64,000 bases of DNA, from NCBI GenBank assembly GCA_905479495.1, contig CAJQMR010000020.1:1-64000 (forward strand), in the 5' to 3' direction. Below, in pieces: positions 16,240 through 24,639 of the stretch (its first letter is position 1; every line of letters starts with the position of its first letter). Position numbers and translations under genes: made by a program. Under the pieces are notes generated by a model. That model saw nothing but the letters and a program-made list of their open reading frames with translations, did not search any database and was not told the DNA's origin. This DNA comes from an uncultured Anaerolineae bacterium. GTDB lineage: Bacteria; Chloroflexota; Anaerolineae; Promineifilales; Promineifilaceae.

Positions 16240-16548
16240 TCAATCTGGTAACGAGTTGGCCGTTTGTTGCAGTTGTTGGCGATACGCGTCGAAGGCCAGA
16301 CGGCCGTTTTCGGTAAGGCTGCATAGGGTGTACGGCCGTTTCCCTTTATACGTTTTCTCGATGGCGACATAACCGCCCTCTTCCAACTTACTCAGATGAA
16401 ACGAAAGGTTACCTCGCGTCAGCTCCGTTTCACGGAGCAAAAAAGTAAAATCACCGTTTTCCACACCATACAGCAGCGCCATGATGATGAGCCGAGCTGG
16501 TTCGTGAATCAGGCGATCGGTGTCTAGCATTTGCTTGAAGTCCGTCAT
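16240..16548 (-). CDS. winged-helix transcriptional regulator (ArsR/HTH_34-like)
   Basis: 102 residues. The winged helix reads PARLIIMALLYGVENGDFTFLL, then LTRGNLSFHLSKLEEGGYV (recognition helix) and the wing IEKTYKGKRPYTL, ending in a dimer helix. This is the small regulator type that groups with DUF/MarR-like HTH_34. No metal-binding cysteine pair is evident. Its ATG overlaps the stop of the membrane protein gene by 4 bases (ATGA), so the two are translationally coupled. It probably binds the palindrome at 17222-17234 and regulates its own operon. Confidence 0.85.
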   Translation of the reverse strand: MTDFKQMLDTDRLIHEPARLIIMALLYGVENGDFTFLLRETELTRGNLSFHLSKLEEGGYVAIEKTYKGKRPYTLCSLTENGRLAFDAYRQQLQQTANSLPD

Positions 16549-17174
16549 GACAACGCCTCCGCCGGATCGTCATTGCCCGGCTCGCTGTTTTGCCAGTAGC
16601 GCCAGAAGGCAAACCCGCCAGAAACGATCAGACCCAGCCCAATGATTCCCAGCGCCAGGGTAGCGGCCAGCGTATCAACCACACCCAGGAAAGAAATCAC
16701 AACCCCCACGGCCACAGACCAGACCGCCAACAAGTGAAAACGGATCAGCCCGATGCGATACCCGATCATAAACAAGCCAATGCCAATGCCTGCCCCAATG
16801 AAAGCGGCCGTTAACTGCGTCAGGGCCAATTGCGTCACGGTCACGGCAACAAGCAGCCCAACAAAAGCACCCAGCAGCCAGCTCAGATTGCGCTGCTTTT
16901 TGGTTGGTTTTTGGTAGGTGATATACCCTGTGCGCGGATAAACCAGACGTTGTTTTAGCCAACGCAAAGTGGCTCCCAAAAGCAGCGCCCCCACAATAAT
17001 AATGATGGGCAGGGCAATGGCCCCAACAACGGCCGATTCAAATGAAACGGCCGTCGTTTGCCACCAAAAGAGCAGCCCAATCACCGCAAAAAGAATGCCC
17101 ATCAATAGTTCCACCAGACCATCATCAAACCAATACTGCGTTGAACGACGAACCGTTTTGTTTAAGTTATTCAC
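16545..17174 (-). CDS. membrane protein of unknown function, partner of the HTH regulator
   Basis: 209 residues from a GTG at 17172-17174 that has AAGGGGG 5 bases upstream; the in-frame ATG at 17198 lacks one. Six hydrophobic helices in three pairs. Between helices 2 and 3 a basic loop contains YPRTGYITYQKPTKKQR. The N-terminal cytoplasmic segment has RRSTQYWFDDGLVELLMGI, a pattern seen in small membrane partners of such HTH regulators. Family not recognised beyond that. First gene of a two-gene operon. Confidence 0.7.
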   Translation of the reverse strand: MNNLNKTVRRSTQYWFDDGLVELLMGILFAVIGLLFWWQTTAVSFESAVVGAIALPIIIIVGALLLGATLRWLKQRLVYPRTGYITYQKPTKKQRNLSWLLGAFVGLLVAVTVTQLALTQLTAAFIGAGIGIGLFMIGYRIGLIRFHLLAVWSVAVGVVISFLGVVDTLAATLALGIIGLGLIVSGGFAFWRYWQNSEPGNDDPAEALS

Positions 17175-17221
17175 AATGACCCCCTTTGCATTTTGCAAAT
17201 CTATCTGTATTACTAATATTG

Positions 17222-17278
17222 TTTGTATTACAAACTAATTTGTGAATTATATTAGCAGATTTGTACGGCCGTTGTCAA
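17222..17278 (-). promoter_or_regulatory. promoter and operator-like palindrome of the HTH/membrane protein operon
   Basis: On the minus strand TTGACA (17278-17273), 18 bases, TAATAT (17254-17249). Downstream of it lies TTTGTATTACAAA (17222-17234), a perfect 13-bp palindrome positioned to block the early transcript, with the word TGTATTAC repeated once more next to it. An ACGGCCGT motif falls inside the -35/-10 spacer. Confidence 0.65.
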
Positions 17279-17385
17279 GCAGTTCCGCACACCGGTCAGC
17301 AGCGAATCGCGGCAGAAGCGTAGGGTACAGATCATTGCCCTGCCTGTTGCCATCCGCTAGAATGCATCCGGCTCTAAATCTGAAA

Positions 17386-17445
17386 GCCACAAAGGGCACA
17401 GAGAATTTAGAGATGAACCGCCTAATCCTCTGTGTGTTCTGTGGC
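17386..17445. repeat. CACAGAG-type imperfect inverted repeat
   Basis: GCCACAAAGGGCACAGAG (17386-17403) faces CTCTGTGTGTTCTGTGGC (17428-17445), about 14 of 18 positions pairing. It resembles the larger element after ftsZ (41948-42045). Confidence 0.65.
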
Positions 17446-17465
17446 AAAAAAGATCAAAGCCAAAG

Positions 17466-19172
17466 GTGAATCATTTGCTCAACTCAAAAGATGCTACGGA
17501 AGATGCCAACCAGCCCGTCCCGCTGCCGTTAGATGGGGAATTACGGCCGTCTTCACCACCGCAGCTCAGCCAAAACCAGGGGGTGGTAAAAGCAGCGGCC
17601 GTTTTGGCTGTGGGCAATGTTACCAGCCGTATGCTGGGGCTGGTGCGCGAAATAGTCAAATCGAATCTGTTTGGCGCGTCTGATTTGCTGGGTGCCTACA
17701 CTGTGGCGGCTCTGGTGCCGATGACGCTGTTTAACCTAATCACTGGCGGTGAAATGGTCAGCTCTTCGCTGGTGCCCGTGTTTAGCGATTTTGCCAGCAA
17801 AGAGCGCCGGTCTGAACTGTGGAGCGTGGTCAGCACTTTTTTGAGCTTGGCTACGGCCGTTTTGCTCTTCATCGTGGCCCTTGTTTATTTGTTTACGCCC
17901 CAAATCGCCTGGCTGGCCGGTGCCCGCAACTTTTCGGATGGCAATCTAACGGCCGTTACTGAACAAATGATGCGGCTGGCCACTCCCGCTGTTCTCTTTT
18001 TATCTATTGCCAGCATTCTCACCGGCGTGCTGTACGCCCTAGAACGCTTCACCCTACCTGCCTTTACCGCCGCCGTTTTTAATGGCACCATCGTCATCGT
18101 CGCCCTGCTGCGCCCAGACCATATCGACAGTTTGGTGTACGGTCTGCTGCTCGGCTCTTTTTTGCAGATTTTGCTCCAGCTTCCGGCGCTGCGAGACGGC
18201 CGTTTCCGTATACAGTTCAACTGGCGGCATCCTGCTGTGCGCCGCATTCTTATTTTGTACGCTCCCATTGTGGTCGGGCTAATTGTCAATCAAGGAGCCA
18301 TTTGGATTAGCTATAATTTGGCCATCCTCACCGGGGACAACAGCGTGACGTACATGACCTACGCCACCACGCTGTACCAATTTCCTTTGGGCCTGGTGGT
18401 CACGGCTTTGTCGATGGCAACCCTACCCACGCTGTCACAAATCGTCTCGGCTTATCACGCCAGCAAACAAACAGATGTGCCCGCGGCCACCGCTCGGGTG
18501 CAGGAGTTTAAGCAAACGTTAGCCAGCGGCTTGCGCTTGGTCATCACCTTGGTGCTACCGGCCACGGCGGGGCTGTTTGCCCTAGCTCCCGCTATCATTG
18601 CTTTATTATTGGAACATGGCAAATTTACCCCGCAGGATACGGCCGTTACGGCCACCGTCCTGCGCGTTTATCTAGCTGGCCTCCCTTTTGCCGCCATCGA
18701 CCAGATGCTGGTCTTTGCCTCTTACGCCCGCAAAGATACCTGGCGACCGGCCGTGGCGGGCATCATCAGCATTGTGATTTATACGATTACGGCCGTTTTG
18801 CTGCTGCAACCCATCGGCCTGTACAGCCTCATGGTGGCCGACGCGGTGAAACATTTCAGCCACACTATGATCATGCTCTGGCTGCTCCAGCGACACCTGG
18901 GCGGATTGCGAGGGTTTGGCATCAGCAGCGCCACCTGGAAAGCGGTGGTGGCTTCCATTTTAACCGGTCTGGTGGCTTATGGTGTGGGTGAAACGGCCGT
19001 AACACTGCTGCCGCTCTCTGGCTTTTTGGGCAAACTCACGCTTGTCGCCCTGGCTGGGGGATTGGGCCTGCTCACCTTTTTAGCCCTGGTGCAACTGCTC
19101 AATATTGCTGAAGTGCAAATGCTGCATCGCACCCTGACCAATAAACTGCGTCGCCGCAAATCAGATAGTTAA
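17466..19172 (+). CDS. murJ: lipid II flippase MurJ (MviN)
   Basis: 568 residues, about 14 membrane helices. Moves lipid-linked peptidoglycan precursor to the outer face of the membrane. The MurJ start GVVKAAAVLAVGNVTSRMLGLVREIV, followed by FGASDLLGAYTVAALVP with its conserved arginine/aspartate groove residues, is clear. An N-terminal cytoplasmic extension of about 38 Pro/Gln-rich residues is longer than usual. The start taken is GTG at 17466; no good ribosome-binding site is seen, so the true start may lie a little downstream. It works with the dcw genes at 24-42 kb. Confidence 0.9.
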   Translation: MNHLLNSKDATEDANQPVPLPLDGELRPSSPPQLSQNQGVVKAAAVLAVGNVTSRMLGLVREIVKSNLFGASDLLGAYTVAALVPMTLFNLITGGEMVSSSLVPVFSDFASKERRSELWSVVSTFLSLATAVLLFIVALVYLFTPQIAWLAGARNFSDGNLTAVTEQMMRLATPAVLFLSIASILTGVLYALERFTLPAFTAAVFNGTIVIVALLRPDHIDSLVYGLLLGSFLQILLQLPALRDGRFRIQFNWRHPAVRRILILYAPIVVGLIVNQGAIWISYNLAILTGDNSVTYMTYATTLYQFPLGLVVTALSMATLPTLSQIVSAYHASKQTDVPAATARVQEFKQTLASGLRLVITLVLPATAGLFALAPAIIALLLEHGKFTPQDTAVTATVLRVYLAGLPFAAIDQMLVFASYARKDTWRPAVAGIISIVIYTITAVLLLQPIGLYSLMVADAVKHFSHTMIMLWLLQRHLGGLRGFGISSATWKAVVASILTGLVAYGVGETAVTLLPLSGFLGKLTLVALAGGLGLLTFLALVQLLNIAEVQMLHRTLTNKLRRRKSDS

Positions 19173-19202
19173 TAAGCGTTAAAAACAACTGAGCACTTGA
19201 AA

Positions 19203-19245
19203 ATCGCCTGGGTACCCAAGCCAACGACACACTCAGGGGCGATTC
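19203..19245 (+). terminator. possible terminator hairpin after murJ
   Basis: AATCGCC (19203-19209) and GGCGATT (19239-19245) enclose a loop that itself holds the palindrome TGGGTACCCA. The downstream sequence is only weakly T-rich. Confidence 0.4.
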
Positions 19246-19270
19246 TTCCCTGTCCTTTCCCTAATCTAAC

Positions 19271-19300
19271 TTGCAAACGACGCGCTCTTTTGGTTAAAAT
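19271..19300 (+). promoter_or_regulatory. candidate promoter of the FHA gene
   Basis: TTGCAA (19271-19276), 18 bases, TAAAAT (19295-19300), about 36 bases before the start. Confidence 0.5.
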
Positions 19301-19336
19301 GCAGGCTAAACCATGACATAACAAAAGGAAACGGCC

Positions 19337-20017
19337 GTGGCAGAAACTTTATACCAGCTCACTGTTCGCAAAGGGCCCAAAGTTGGCGAAACATTTTTAT
19401 TAGAAACCATTTCACTCACGGTTGGTCGTGACCCGGTCTCCGACATTATTCTGAACGATCCAGAAGTGTCGCGGCAGCATGCCCGCTTTACCCAAACCGA
19501 CACAGGTTATCAAGTCCAAGATCTAGGTAGCACCAACGGCACCTTCGTCAACGGGCAGCGTTTAGAAGCTGAGCCGGTTGATTTGCAGCCCGGTTTCACC
19601 ATCAGCATGGGGAGCGGTGTCACCCTCATTTACAATCTTGTGCCTACCGGCAATGCCCTGGCAGAAACAATGGTGGATCAAAGTGGTTTTGGCGAAATGG
19701 CCCAGCAGGCCAACGGCATCGATGAGGAGGATGCAGAGTGGAAAGCGGCCGTTCCCAATTTACCTCAATTTGACGAGGAGCCAGAAGTCCCCGAAGGTTG
19801 GGAGCCGGACCCGTCACCACCGTTTACCCCCCCACCACCGGCAGCGGCAGCCCCACTGGTCCCCTCCCCTGATGAGGAGGAGGCTGCCAAACAAAAACGG
19901 CGCAACACCATTATTGCGGTTACGGCCGTTATCCTTCTGCTTTGCTGCTGCGGTTTCATTTTATTTATGTACTATGTTGGCGGCGATTTGCTACTAGAGG
20001 CATTAGGTCTCGTCTAA
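19337..20017 (+). CDS. FHA domain membrane protein
   Basis: 226 residues. Residues about 5-90 form a forkhead-associated domain, which binds phosphothreonine peptides: LTVGRDPVSDIILNDPEVSRQHARF, then LGSTNGTFVNGQRL. A Pro/Glu-rich linker (with PPPAAAAPL) leads to one membrane helix near 193-215 rich in cysteine (ILLLCCCGFILF). The FHA domain is therefore cytoplasmic and tethered. The GTG start lies inside an ACGGCCGT motif directly after AAAGGAA. A serine/threonine kinase partner is expected but not present nearby. Monocistronic. Confidence 0.9.
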   Translation: MAETLYQLTVRKGPKVGETFLLETISLTVGRDPVSDIILNDPEVSRQHARFTQTDTGYQVQDLGSTNGTFVNGQRLEAEPVDLQPGFTISMGSGVTLIYNLVPTGNALAETMVDQSGFGEMAQQANGIDEEDAEWKAAVPNLPQFDEEPEVPEGWEPDPSPPFTPPPPAAAAPLVPSPDEEEAAKQKRRNTIIAVTAVILLLCCCGFILFMYYVGGDLLLEALGLV

Positions 20018-20018
20018 G

Positions 20019-20103
20019 TAAGCGGCCAACAATAACTCACCTGATTAGAAGGCCGCTTATTTCAAGCCGTCCGCACAATTCCGGTAATTTATTTGCGGAC
20101 GGC
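20019..20103 (+). terminator. two consecutive hairpins after the FHA gene
   Basis: TAAGCGGCC (20019-20027) pairs with GGCCGCTTA (20051-20059), then GCCGTCCGCA (20066-20075) pairs with TGCGGACGGC (20094-20103). Both stems are perfect, but neither has a strong T-run. Confidence 0.5.
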
Positions 20104-20106
20104 CAC

Positions 20107-20141
20107 TAAAACAAAAACCCGACGCCTTTTCAGCCTCGGGT
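20107..20141 (-). terminator. intrinsic terminator of the YkvA-like gene
   Basis: Read on the minus strand ACCCGA...TCGGGT with a 13-base loop, followed by TTTTTGTTTT. It lies 30 bases after the stop of the minus-strand gene. Confidence 0.75.
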
Positions 20142-20170
20142 CTACATTTTCTGTTTGCTAAAGATCAGGT

Positions 20171-20590
20171 TTAAGCCTGGTCTTTTTCTTTTCCAGATAA
20201 ATCTGGCTGCGGATCAATAATAATTTTTTCGTCAACGTCGGCATCTTTGCTGGCCGAAAAACCATCGCTTACTCGAATCTGCTCCATGTAGCGGGCCACC
20301 ACATGGGGCGGGGTCATCTCAATAAAAACCTTTGCCCCCACCAGCAAAGCCGTCAAATCATCAAGCTGCCCCAAACCGATAAATACGTCAGGCAAAAAAT
20401 CTACCGGCCAGAGCAAATAAAGAACGGCAACAAACGGTACTAGCTTCAAATAAAATGGCACTTCAGGATCGCGTAGTAAATAATAAACCAGGCGAGCTTG
20501 CTGCCACACTTCCCGAAAAAATCCAGGATCCTTGCGCTTGCCAGCAATTGTTTCTAAATTCATAAGTGGTTCTTTTTCCTTTCCATCCAT
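20171..20590 (-). CDS. DUF1232 (YkvA-like) membrane-associated protein
   Basis: 139 residues from an ATG at 20590 preceded by AAGGA; a TTG at 20623 and an ATG at 20563 are alternatives. The core DPEVPFYLKLVPFVAVLYLLWPVDFLPDVF, with its GLGQLDDLTALLVGAKVF follow-up, is the DUF1232 signature: two hydrophobic helices joined by a P-DF-PD-x-PxxG-xDD turn. The role is unknown. A charged C-terminal tail follows. It lies downstream of the glycosidase-like gene on the same strand, with about 120 bases between. Confidence 0.8.
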   Translation of the reverse strand: MDGKEKEPLMNLETIAGKRKDPGFFREVWQQARLVYYLLRDPEVPFYLKLVPFVAVLYLLWPVDFLPDVFIGLGQLDDLTALLVGAKVFIEMTPPHVVARYMEQIRVSDGFSASKDADVDEKIIIDPQPDLSGKEKDQA

Positions 20591-20712
20591 AAAACAATCC
20601 TTAAAACCGGTAAAATGTCCCAAATCACTAGGCTAAAATGCTTTTTGGGCATCTACGTCGCGGTCGGTAAACCATACGATCTAAAGGAACAAAGGTTGCA
20701 CTCTGAACGCTA

Positions 20713-21999
20713 TCATTCCTGACTGCGCACATAGTCAGCCATTCTGGGCAAAATGGGCCCAATATCATACGGTCCCCACTGAGCCACTGGCCCCGCCGTA
20801 AAAACCGTAAAGCCCAACACATAACTGTCCTGGCGCACACCGGCATCATACCATGCCAACTGATTGATGAAGGCATCTACACCGTTACTACCCCACCCTT
20901 GATCCACCGCATAAGATTGAAAATCGGCCCAACCTTTGCCTGGTGGCCCCGGTCGGTTACCCAAAATGCCATCGATCCCTGCTTCTGAAATCACCAAGGG
21001 AATGGCCAAACCACGAGGAAGCAGCAGTTCTTCATAAAACCAACGGTAACGAAAGGTAAGCGAGCCACGATCGTCATGATAGGGGTAGCCAGGTAACGCA
21101 CTACCGTATCCTTCAGTCATCACCGGGGCACTGTACTCATGCAAAGTTAAAATGCCGCCGTATTGCATGGCAGTTTCAATAGCTGGAATAAACAGGGCAA
21201 ACTCTTCGACCTCTGGCACGCCGGAAGCAAAGCCACCAATGGCTGCTCGGAAACCATACCGAGCCAGTTCCCGCACGCGTTCTTGCTCAAACCGCGCATA
21301 CCAGGCCATACGATCCATGCCAGGATCAGGTTCATTCCAACCTTCCCAAAAATCGACGGCTGGATTGAGTTGATATTGGCGCAGCTGAGATTGGACATAG
21401 CGACGGGCAGCTTCTTCGGGATTGCCGCCATAATCTTGGTTAATGTCGTCACGGCGGGCCACAATAATCGTGTTTGGCGAGATGCGCTCTACTTCTGCTA
21501 AATAGCCAAAATCGTCCACCCCTTTAATAACAGCGGGGTGTGTCTGACGCACAAATTCCATGATGCGGCGATCATTATTGGCAATAACATGAATACTTAG
21601 CTTGCTCCGGTTGGGGTCTCCTTGCAAGTAAGGTGGAATTCCCCCACCACCAATGGTCGTCGCCGCAGGGATCGGTGTTTGTGTTGGCGTGTTCGATGGG
21701 GTTGGCGTAGGCGTACGTGTGGGGGTGCGTGTCGGGAAAATGGGTGTGCTGCTGGGTGTTAGCGTAGGACTTAAGGGGGAATTATCAGCAAAATTCAGAC
21801 GTGGATCGATAGTGGCGGTCGCTGGCAATGGCGTAAACGTTGGCGGAACCGCCATGGCTAATGATTCTTCTTGCATTTGGGGCAGCGAAATAGGGGCTGC
21901 CAGTGTAGGCAAAGGAGACTGCTCAACACAGGCAGCCTGGGTGAGCAGCAAGATCAAACAGCACAAAAACAGCAGTTTGCCAGATTTTGTTATGAGCAT
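20713..21999 (-). CDS. secreted lipoprotein with a glycoside hydrolase-like (TIM barrel) domain
   Basis: 428 residues. A signal peptide ends in the lipobox LTQAAC, followed by a long Thr/Pro linker (about residues 80-110). The catalytic-like domain covers about 130-428 and shows the clan GH-A pair: EGWNEPD in the middle (acid/base glutamate after Asn) and LVISEAGIDG later (nucleophile glutamate). A GH39/GH5-like activity on an extracellular glycan is inference; substrate unknown. The promoter TTGACA-N18-TATCAT places the predicted transcript start within a base or so of the ATG. There is no ribosome-binding site, so the mRNA may be leaderless. Confidence 0.7.
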   Translation of the reverse strand: MLITKSGKLLFLCCLILLLTQAACVEQSPLPTLAAPISLPQMQEESLAMAVPPTFTPLPATATIDPRLNFADNSPLSPTLTPSSTPIFPTRTPTRTPTPTPSNTPTQTPIPAATTIGGGGIPPYLQGDPNRSKLSIHVIANNDRRIMEFVRQTHPAVIKGVDDFGYLAEVERISPNTIIVARRDDINQDYGGNPEEAARRYVQSQLRQYQLNPAVDFWEGWNEPDPGMDRMAWYARFEQERVRELARYGFRAAIGGFASGVPEVEEFALFIPAIETAMQYGGILTLHEYSAPVMTEGYGSALPGYPYHDDRGSLTFRYRWFYEELLLPRGLAIPLVISEAGIDGILGNRPGPPGKGWADFQSYAVDQGWGSNGVDAFINQLAWYDAGVRQDSYVLGFTVFTAGPVAQWGPYDIGPILPRMADYVRSQE

Positions 22000-22006
22000 G
22001 GCGGCT

Positions 22007-22036
22007 ATGATACCACCCCATTTTGGTTTATGTCAA
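22007..22036 (-). promoter_or_regulatory. promoter of the glycosidase-like lipoprotein gene
   Basis: On the minus strand TTGACA (22036-22031), 18 bases, TATCAT (22012-22007). The start codon begins at 21999, about 8 bases after the -10. Confidence 0.65.
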
Positions 22037-22069
22037 CATTAAGGTTTGGCAGATTTTTTACGGCCGTTC

Positions 22070-22097
22070 TTGCACCTACCCAACTGAATGTTACAAT
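22070..22097 (+). promoter_or_regulatory. candidate promoter of the effector-associated-domain gene
   Basis: TTGCAC (22070-22075), 16 bases, TACAAT (22092-22097), divergent from the lipoprotein promoter and 45 bases before the start. Confidence 0.4.
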
Positions 22098-22142
22098 TTC
22101 TGCGCTTGGTGGCTAATTGCTGCCAATTGATCGAGGAAGAGA

Positions 22143-22976
22143 ATGTTCATTGTATTAATCCTAAAATTCGCGATAGTAGCTGCATTTTTGTACATGTTTT
22201 GGCGACGGCCGTCTTTAACCTGGGGCGTTGGTCTGCTCACCGTTACTTCGGCCGTGCTGCTAGACACCTTCCTGGGCACGTTTAACCGGGATGATATGCT
22301 GGCTCAGTTTGGCTTTTTCTTTTACGTTATTGCCGGTTTGCTGATCGGTGGCGCGGCTTACTGGCTCTTTAGCCTGTTTCAGCCCCTTCAAGCTTTGGTG
22401 GTAAGAGAAGGACCCGTTGCCACAGGTACGGCCGTTACACCAACCCCCGCCACGCCACCCCAACCCATCAGTAGCACCATTCAGTTCTCTCCCGGCACAG
22501 ATGCCACTGGCACCGCCTTCGACCGGCAAATGATTTACGAAGAAATTCGTGACCGACTGGGCCGTGAGGATGTGCTGGACTTGCTGTTTGACCTGGGTGT
22601 CCAGGAAAACGAAGTAATGAATCTACAGCAGGATATGCAACAGCTCATCATTAATTTGATGGAGCTGACAGAGCAGCGTGGTCAAACCGGGCAGCTGGCG
22701 CTGGCTGTAGAACGTATCCTGACCCCGCCCGCACCAGAAACATTACCTCGCCTGGAAAAAATTTCTTTAGAATCCCCGCCCACCATTTTGCGGCACTATT
22801 TGTTGGCTCACTACGATTTGGAGAAGCTGCAGAAAACGGCCGTTACCCTCGGCGTCGATTGGGAACAGCTCACCATGACCAATAAAAAATCTAAAGTGCG
22901 CGATCTGTTACATTATTTGTACCGTCGCAACCGCATTGATGAACTGATCGATCTGATGCAGGCCAACGCCTCATAA
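22143..22976 (+). CDS. membrane protein with two C-terminal effector-associated (death-like) domains
   Basis: 277 residues. Three hydrophobic helices (about 1-85) are followed by a Thr/Pro linker and two small all-helical domains. The first (about 125-205) contains IRDRLGREDVLDLLFDLGV. The second (about 226-275) contains LEKLQKTAVTLGVDWEQL and KVRDLLHYLYRRNRIDELIDL. Both follow the pattern of the bacterial effector-associated/death-like adaptor domains that couple sensors to effectors in conflict and signalling systems: leucine-rich helix, LGVD, K-x-RELV-YL-RR-R-x-DL. GAGGAAGA precedes the ATG. The next gene follows after 13 bases, suggesting joint function. Assignment by pattern only. Confidence 0.65.
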   Translation: MFIVLILKFAIVAAFLYMFWRRPSLTWGVGLLTVTSAVLLDTFLGTFNRDDMLAQFGFFFYVIAGLLIGGAAYWLFSLFQPLQALVVREGPVATGTAVTPTPATPPQPISSTIQFSPGTDATGTAFDRQMIYEEIRDRLGREDVLDLLFDLGVQENEVMNLQQDMQQLIINLMELTEQRGQTGQLALAVERILTPPAPETLPRLEKISLESPPTILRHYLLAHYDLEKLQKTAVTLGVDWEQLTMTNKKSKVRDLLHYLYRRNRIDELIDLMQANAS

Positions 22977-22989
22977 AGGAAACCGAAAC

Positions 22990-23757
22990 ATGACACGGTT
23001 GTCGAAAAGCTGGCTTATTCTCATAACTTTATTGTTGGGGATGGTGGTTGGTGTGGCAACGGCCGTTGCCCAGTCAGACAATGAGCTAGACCTCGGCTTA
23101 AGTCGAGACTTTGGCACCGGGATTGGCAGCAACATCCAGGGAACCTTCTCCTTCCGCGTTTCTGGGCCAGACAATTTAGCCAGCGTTACCTTTTATATTG
23201 ATGATCAAATTGTAGGGGAAGATAGCGAAGCACCTTTCCGTCTTCAATTTAAAACAGACAATTACCCATTAGGCGTCCACACCCTTCGGGCGACCGGTCT
23301 CACGCAAGATGGCCAAGAACTCAGCTCAAATAGCATTACCCGTAACTTCATTTCTGGCAGCAGCGCCGGGCGCACCACACTCTACATTGTCATACCGATT
23401 CTCATCATTGCCATTGGGGGACGACTCCTCAGCTCATGGATTACCAATCGGGGGCGCAACAAGAGCCAAGGGCAATCCGAAATAAATGTGCATGGTCCCT
23501 TTGGTGGCACCATTTGTCCTAAGTGCAACAAACCGTTTGCCCGTCACATCTGGGGCTTTAACCTGGTTGTAGGCAAATATGATCGCTGCCCACACTGTGG
23601 CAAGTGGAGTTTGGTGCGCGCTATGCATCCCGATGTGCTAGATGCGGCCGTTGAAGCAATGGAGGCAGAAGCTGCTCAAACACAGGCAAAGCCTAACGAC
23701 CTAGCCGATGACGATCGCTGGCACAAACGGCTTGACGACTCCAAATTCGACGGCTAA
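22990..23757 (+). CDS. membrane protein with outside Ig-like domain and inside zinc ribbon
   Basis: 255 residues. A signal peptide or anchor (1-28) is followed by an extracytoplasmic beta domain (about 45-120). It reads TFSFRVSGPDNLASVTFYID...GVHTLRATGLTQDG, as in bacterial Ig-like folds. One membrane helix at about 130-150 follows, and then a cytoplasmic zinc ribbon with CPKC and CPHC about 28 residues apart. The tail is acidic and helical. This arrangement is known among Chloroflexota proteins of unknown role. It directly follows the death-like-domain membrane protein, so the two may form one signalling unit. AAAGGAAACC precedes the ATG. Confidence 0.7.
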   Translation: MTRLSKSWLILITLLLGMVVGVATAVAQSDNELDLGLSRDFGTGIGSNIQGTFSFRVSGPDNLASVTFYIDDQIVGEDSEAPFRLQFKTDNYPLGVHTLRATGLTQDGQELSSNSITRNFISGSSAGRTTLYIVIPILIIAIGGRLLSSWITNRGRNKSQGQSEINVHGPFGGTICPKCNKPFARHIWGFNLVVGKYDRCPHCGKWSLVRAMHPDVLDAAVEAMEAEAAQTQAKPNDLADDDRWHKRLDDSKFDG

Positions 23758-23909
23758 CCTGTCGCTTACCGGTCACTGACAACGGCTTACCACTCACCGA
23801 TAGTCCTCCTGTCATAGGGTTAAAATCCCATTTATTTCGTTACGGAAATTTTATATTATAGGAAACGTAAGGCTGAATTGCTTTTCAACTCGTTTTCCTC
23901 CTCCTTCCT

Positions 23910-23938
23910 GCTCCGGGTAATCCCCGGAGCTTTTTTTT
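23910..23938 (+). terminator. intrinsic terminator upstream of the dcw cluster
   Basis: GCTCCGGG (23910-23917) and CCCGGAGC (23923-23930), 5-base loop, then eight T. It ends the 22.1-23.8 kb transcript and isolates the dcw promoter. Confidence 0.9.
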
Positions 23939-24044
23939 GTCTCCGTTCTTGTGTGCGCTTCAACCATTTTCTTCGTGCCAATTTATCCACCCAACCTGGG
24001 CAAAATCATCAATTGAAACCCCACCTTAAAAGTTTGTTCGGGAC

Positions 24045-24107
24045 TTCACATTATGTTGGCTTTGGTGTATACTGTGGCCTATTGTGGTTAAAAGTGGGGC
24101 AATGTGG
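24045..24107 (+). promoter_or_regulatory. dcw promoter with four MraZ boxes
   Basis: TTCACA (24045-24050), 17 bases, TATACT (24068-24073). Directly after the -10, GTGG recurs at 24074, 24084, 24094 and 24104. This is exactly 10 bp apart and on one face of the helix, the pattern of MraZ (the product of the first gene) binding sites. Binding there would block transcription, so the cluster is probably autorepressed. Confidence 0.85.
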
Positions 24108-24193
24108 TGCGAAATTCCATAATAATCCCAGAAATCTATGCTAAAATGGGGCAATCAGAACAATTGTTCTAATTAACAACCAAGACGGCAATC

Positions 24194-24619
24194 ATGTTTT
24201 TAGGCGAATACACACACACCATCGACAGCAAAGGTCGGATCACCATTCCGGCAAAATTCCGCAACCTGCTGGCTGGGGGATTGGTGGTGACACGCGGCTT
24301 CGACCAAAATCTGATGCTGTTCCCCATGGATGGCTGGCAAGAGCTGGCTGAACGCATTGCCCAACGGCCGTTATCCGATGAAGATGTGCGGGCTTTCCGG
24401 CGGCGTGTTTTTTCCGGTGCAGTTGATTTGGTGCCGGATCGCCAGGGGCGCATTTTGTTGCCCCCCTACCTGCGCGAATTTGCCAAGATCGATGGGGATG
24501 TGGTGATCTCCGGCATGTTTAACTACCTGGAACTGTGGAGCAGCGAGGCATGGGGTGCTGTCCGCGAAGATATCGAAAGCGACGGTGACGCCGCCCGCTG
24601 GGAAGATTTGGGAATCTGA
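24194..24619 (+). CDS. mraZ: transcriptional regulator MraZ
   Basis: 141 residues, with two SpoVT/AbrB-like half-domains: FLGEYTHTIDSKGRITIPAKFR at the N-terminus (DxKGR motif) and VDLVPDRQGRILLPPYLRE in the second half (DxxGR motif). It forms a ring that binds spaced GTGG repeats. It heads the dcw cluster and probably represses it through the four boxes at 24074-24107. Length is normal. Confidence 0.95.
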   Translation: MFLGEYTHTIDSKGRITIPAKFRNLLAGGLVVTRGFDQNLMLFPMDGWQELAERIAQRPLSDEDVRAFRRRVFSGAVDLVPDRQGRILLPPYLREFAKIDGDVVISGMFNYLELWSSEAWGAVREDIESDGDAARWEDLGI

Positions 24620-24639
24620 CCAAGTTTTCGGGTGCCCAA

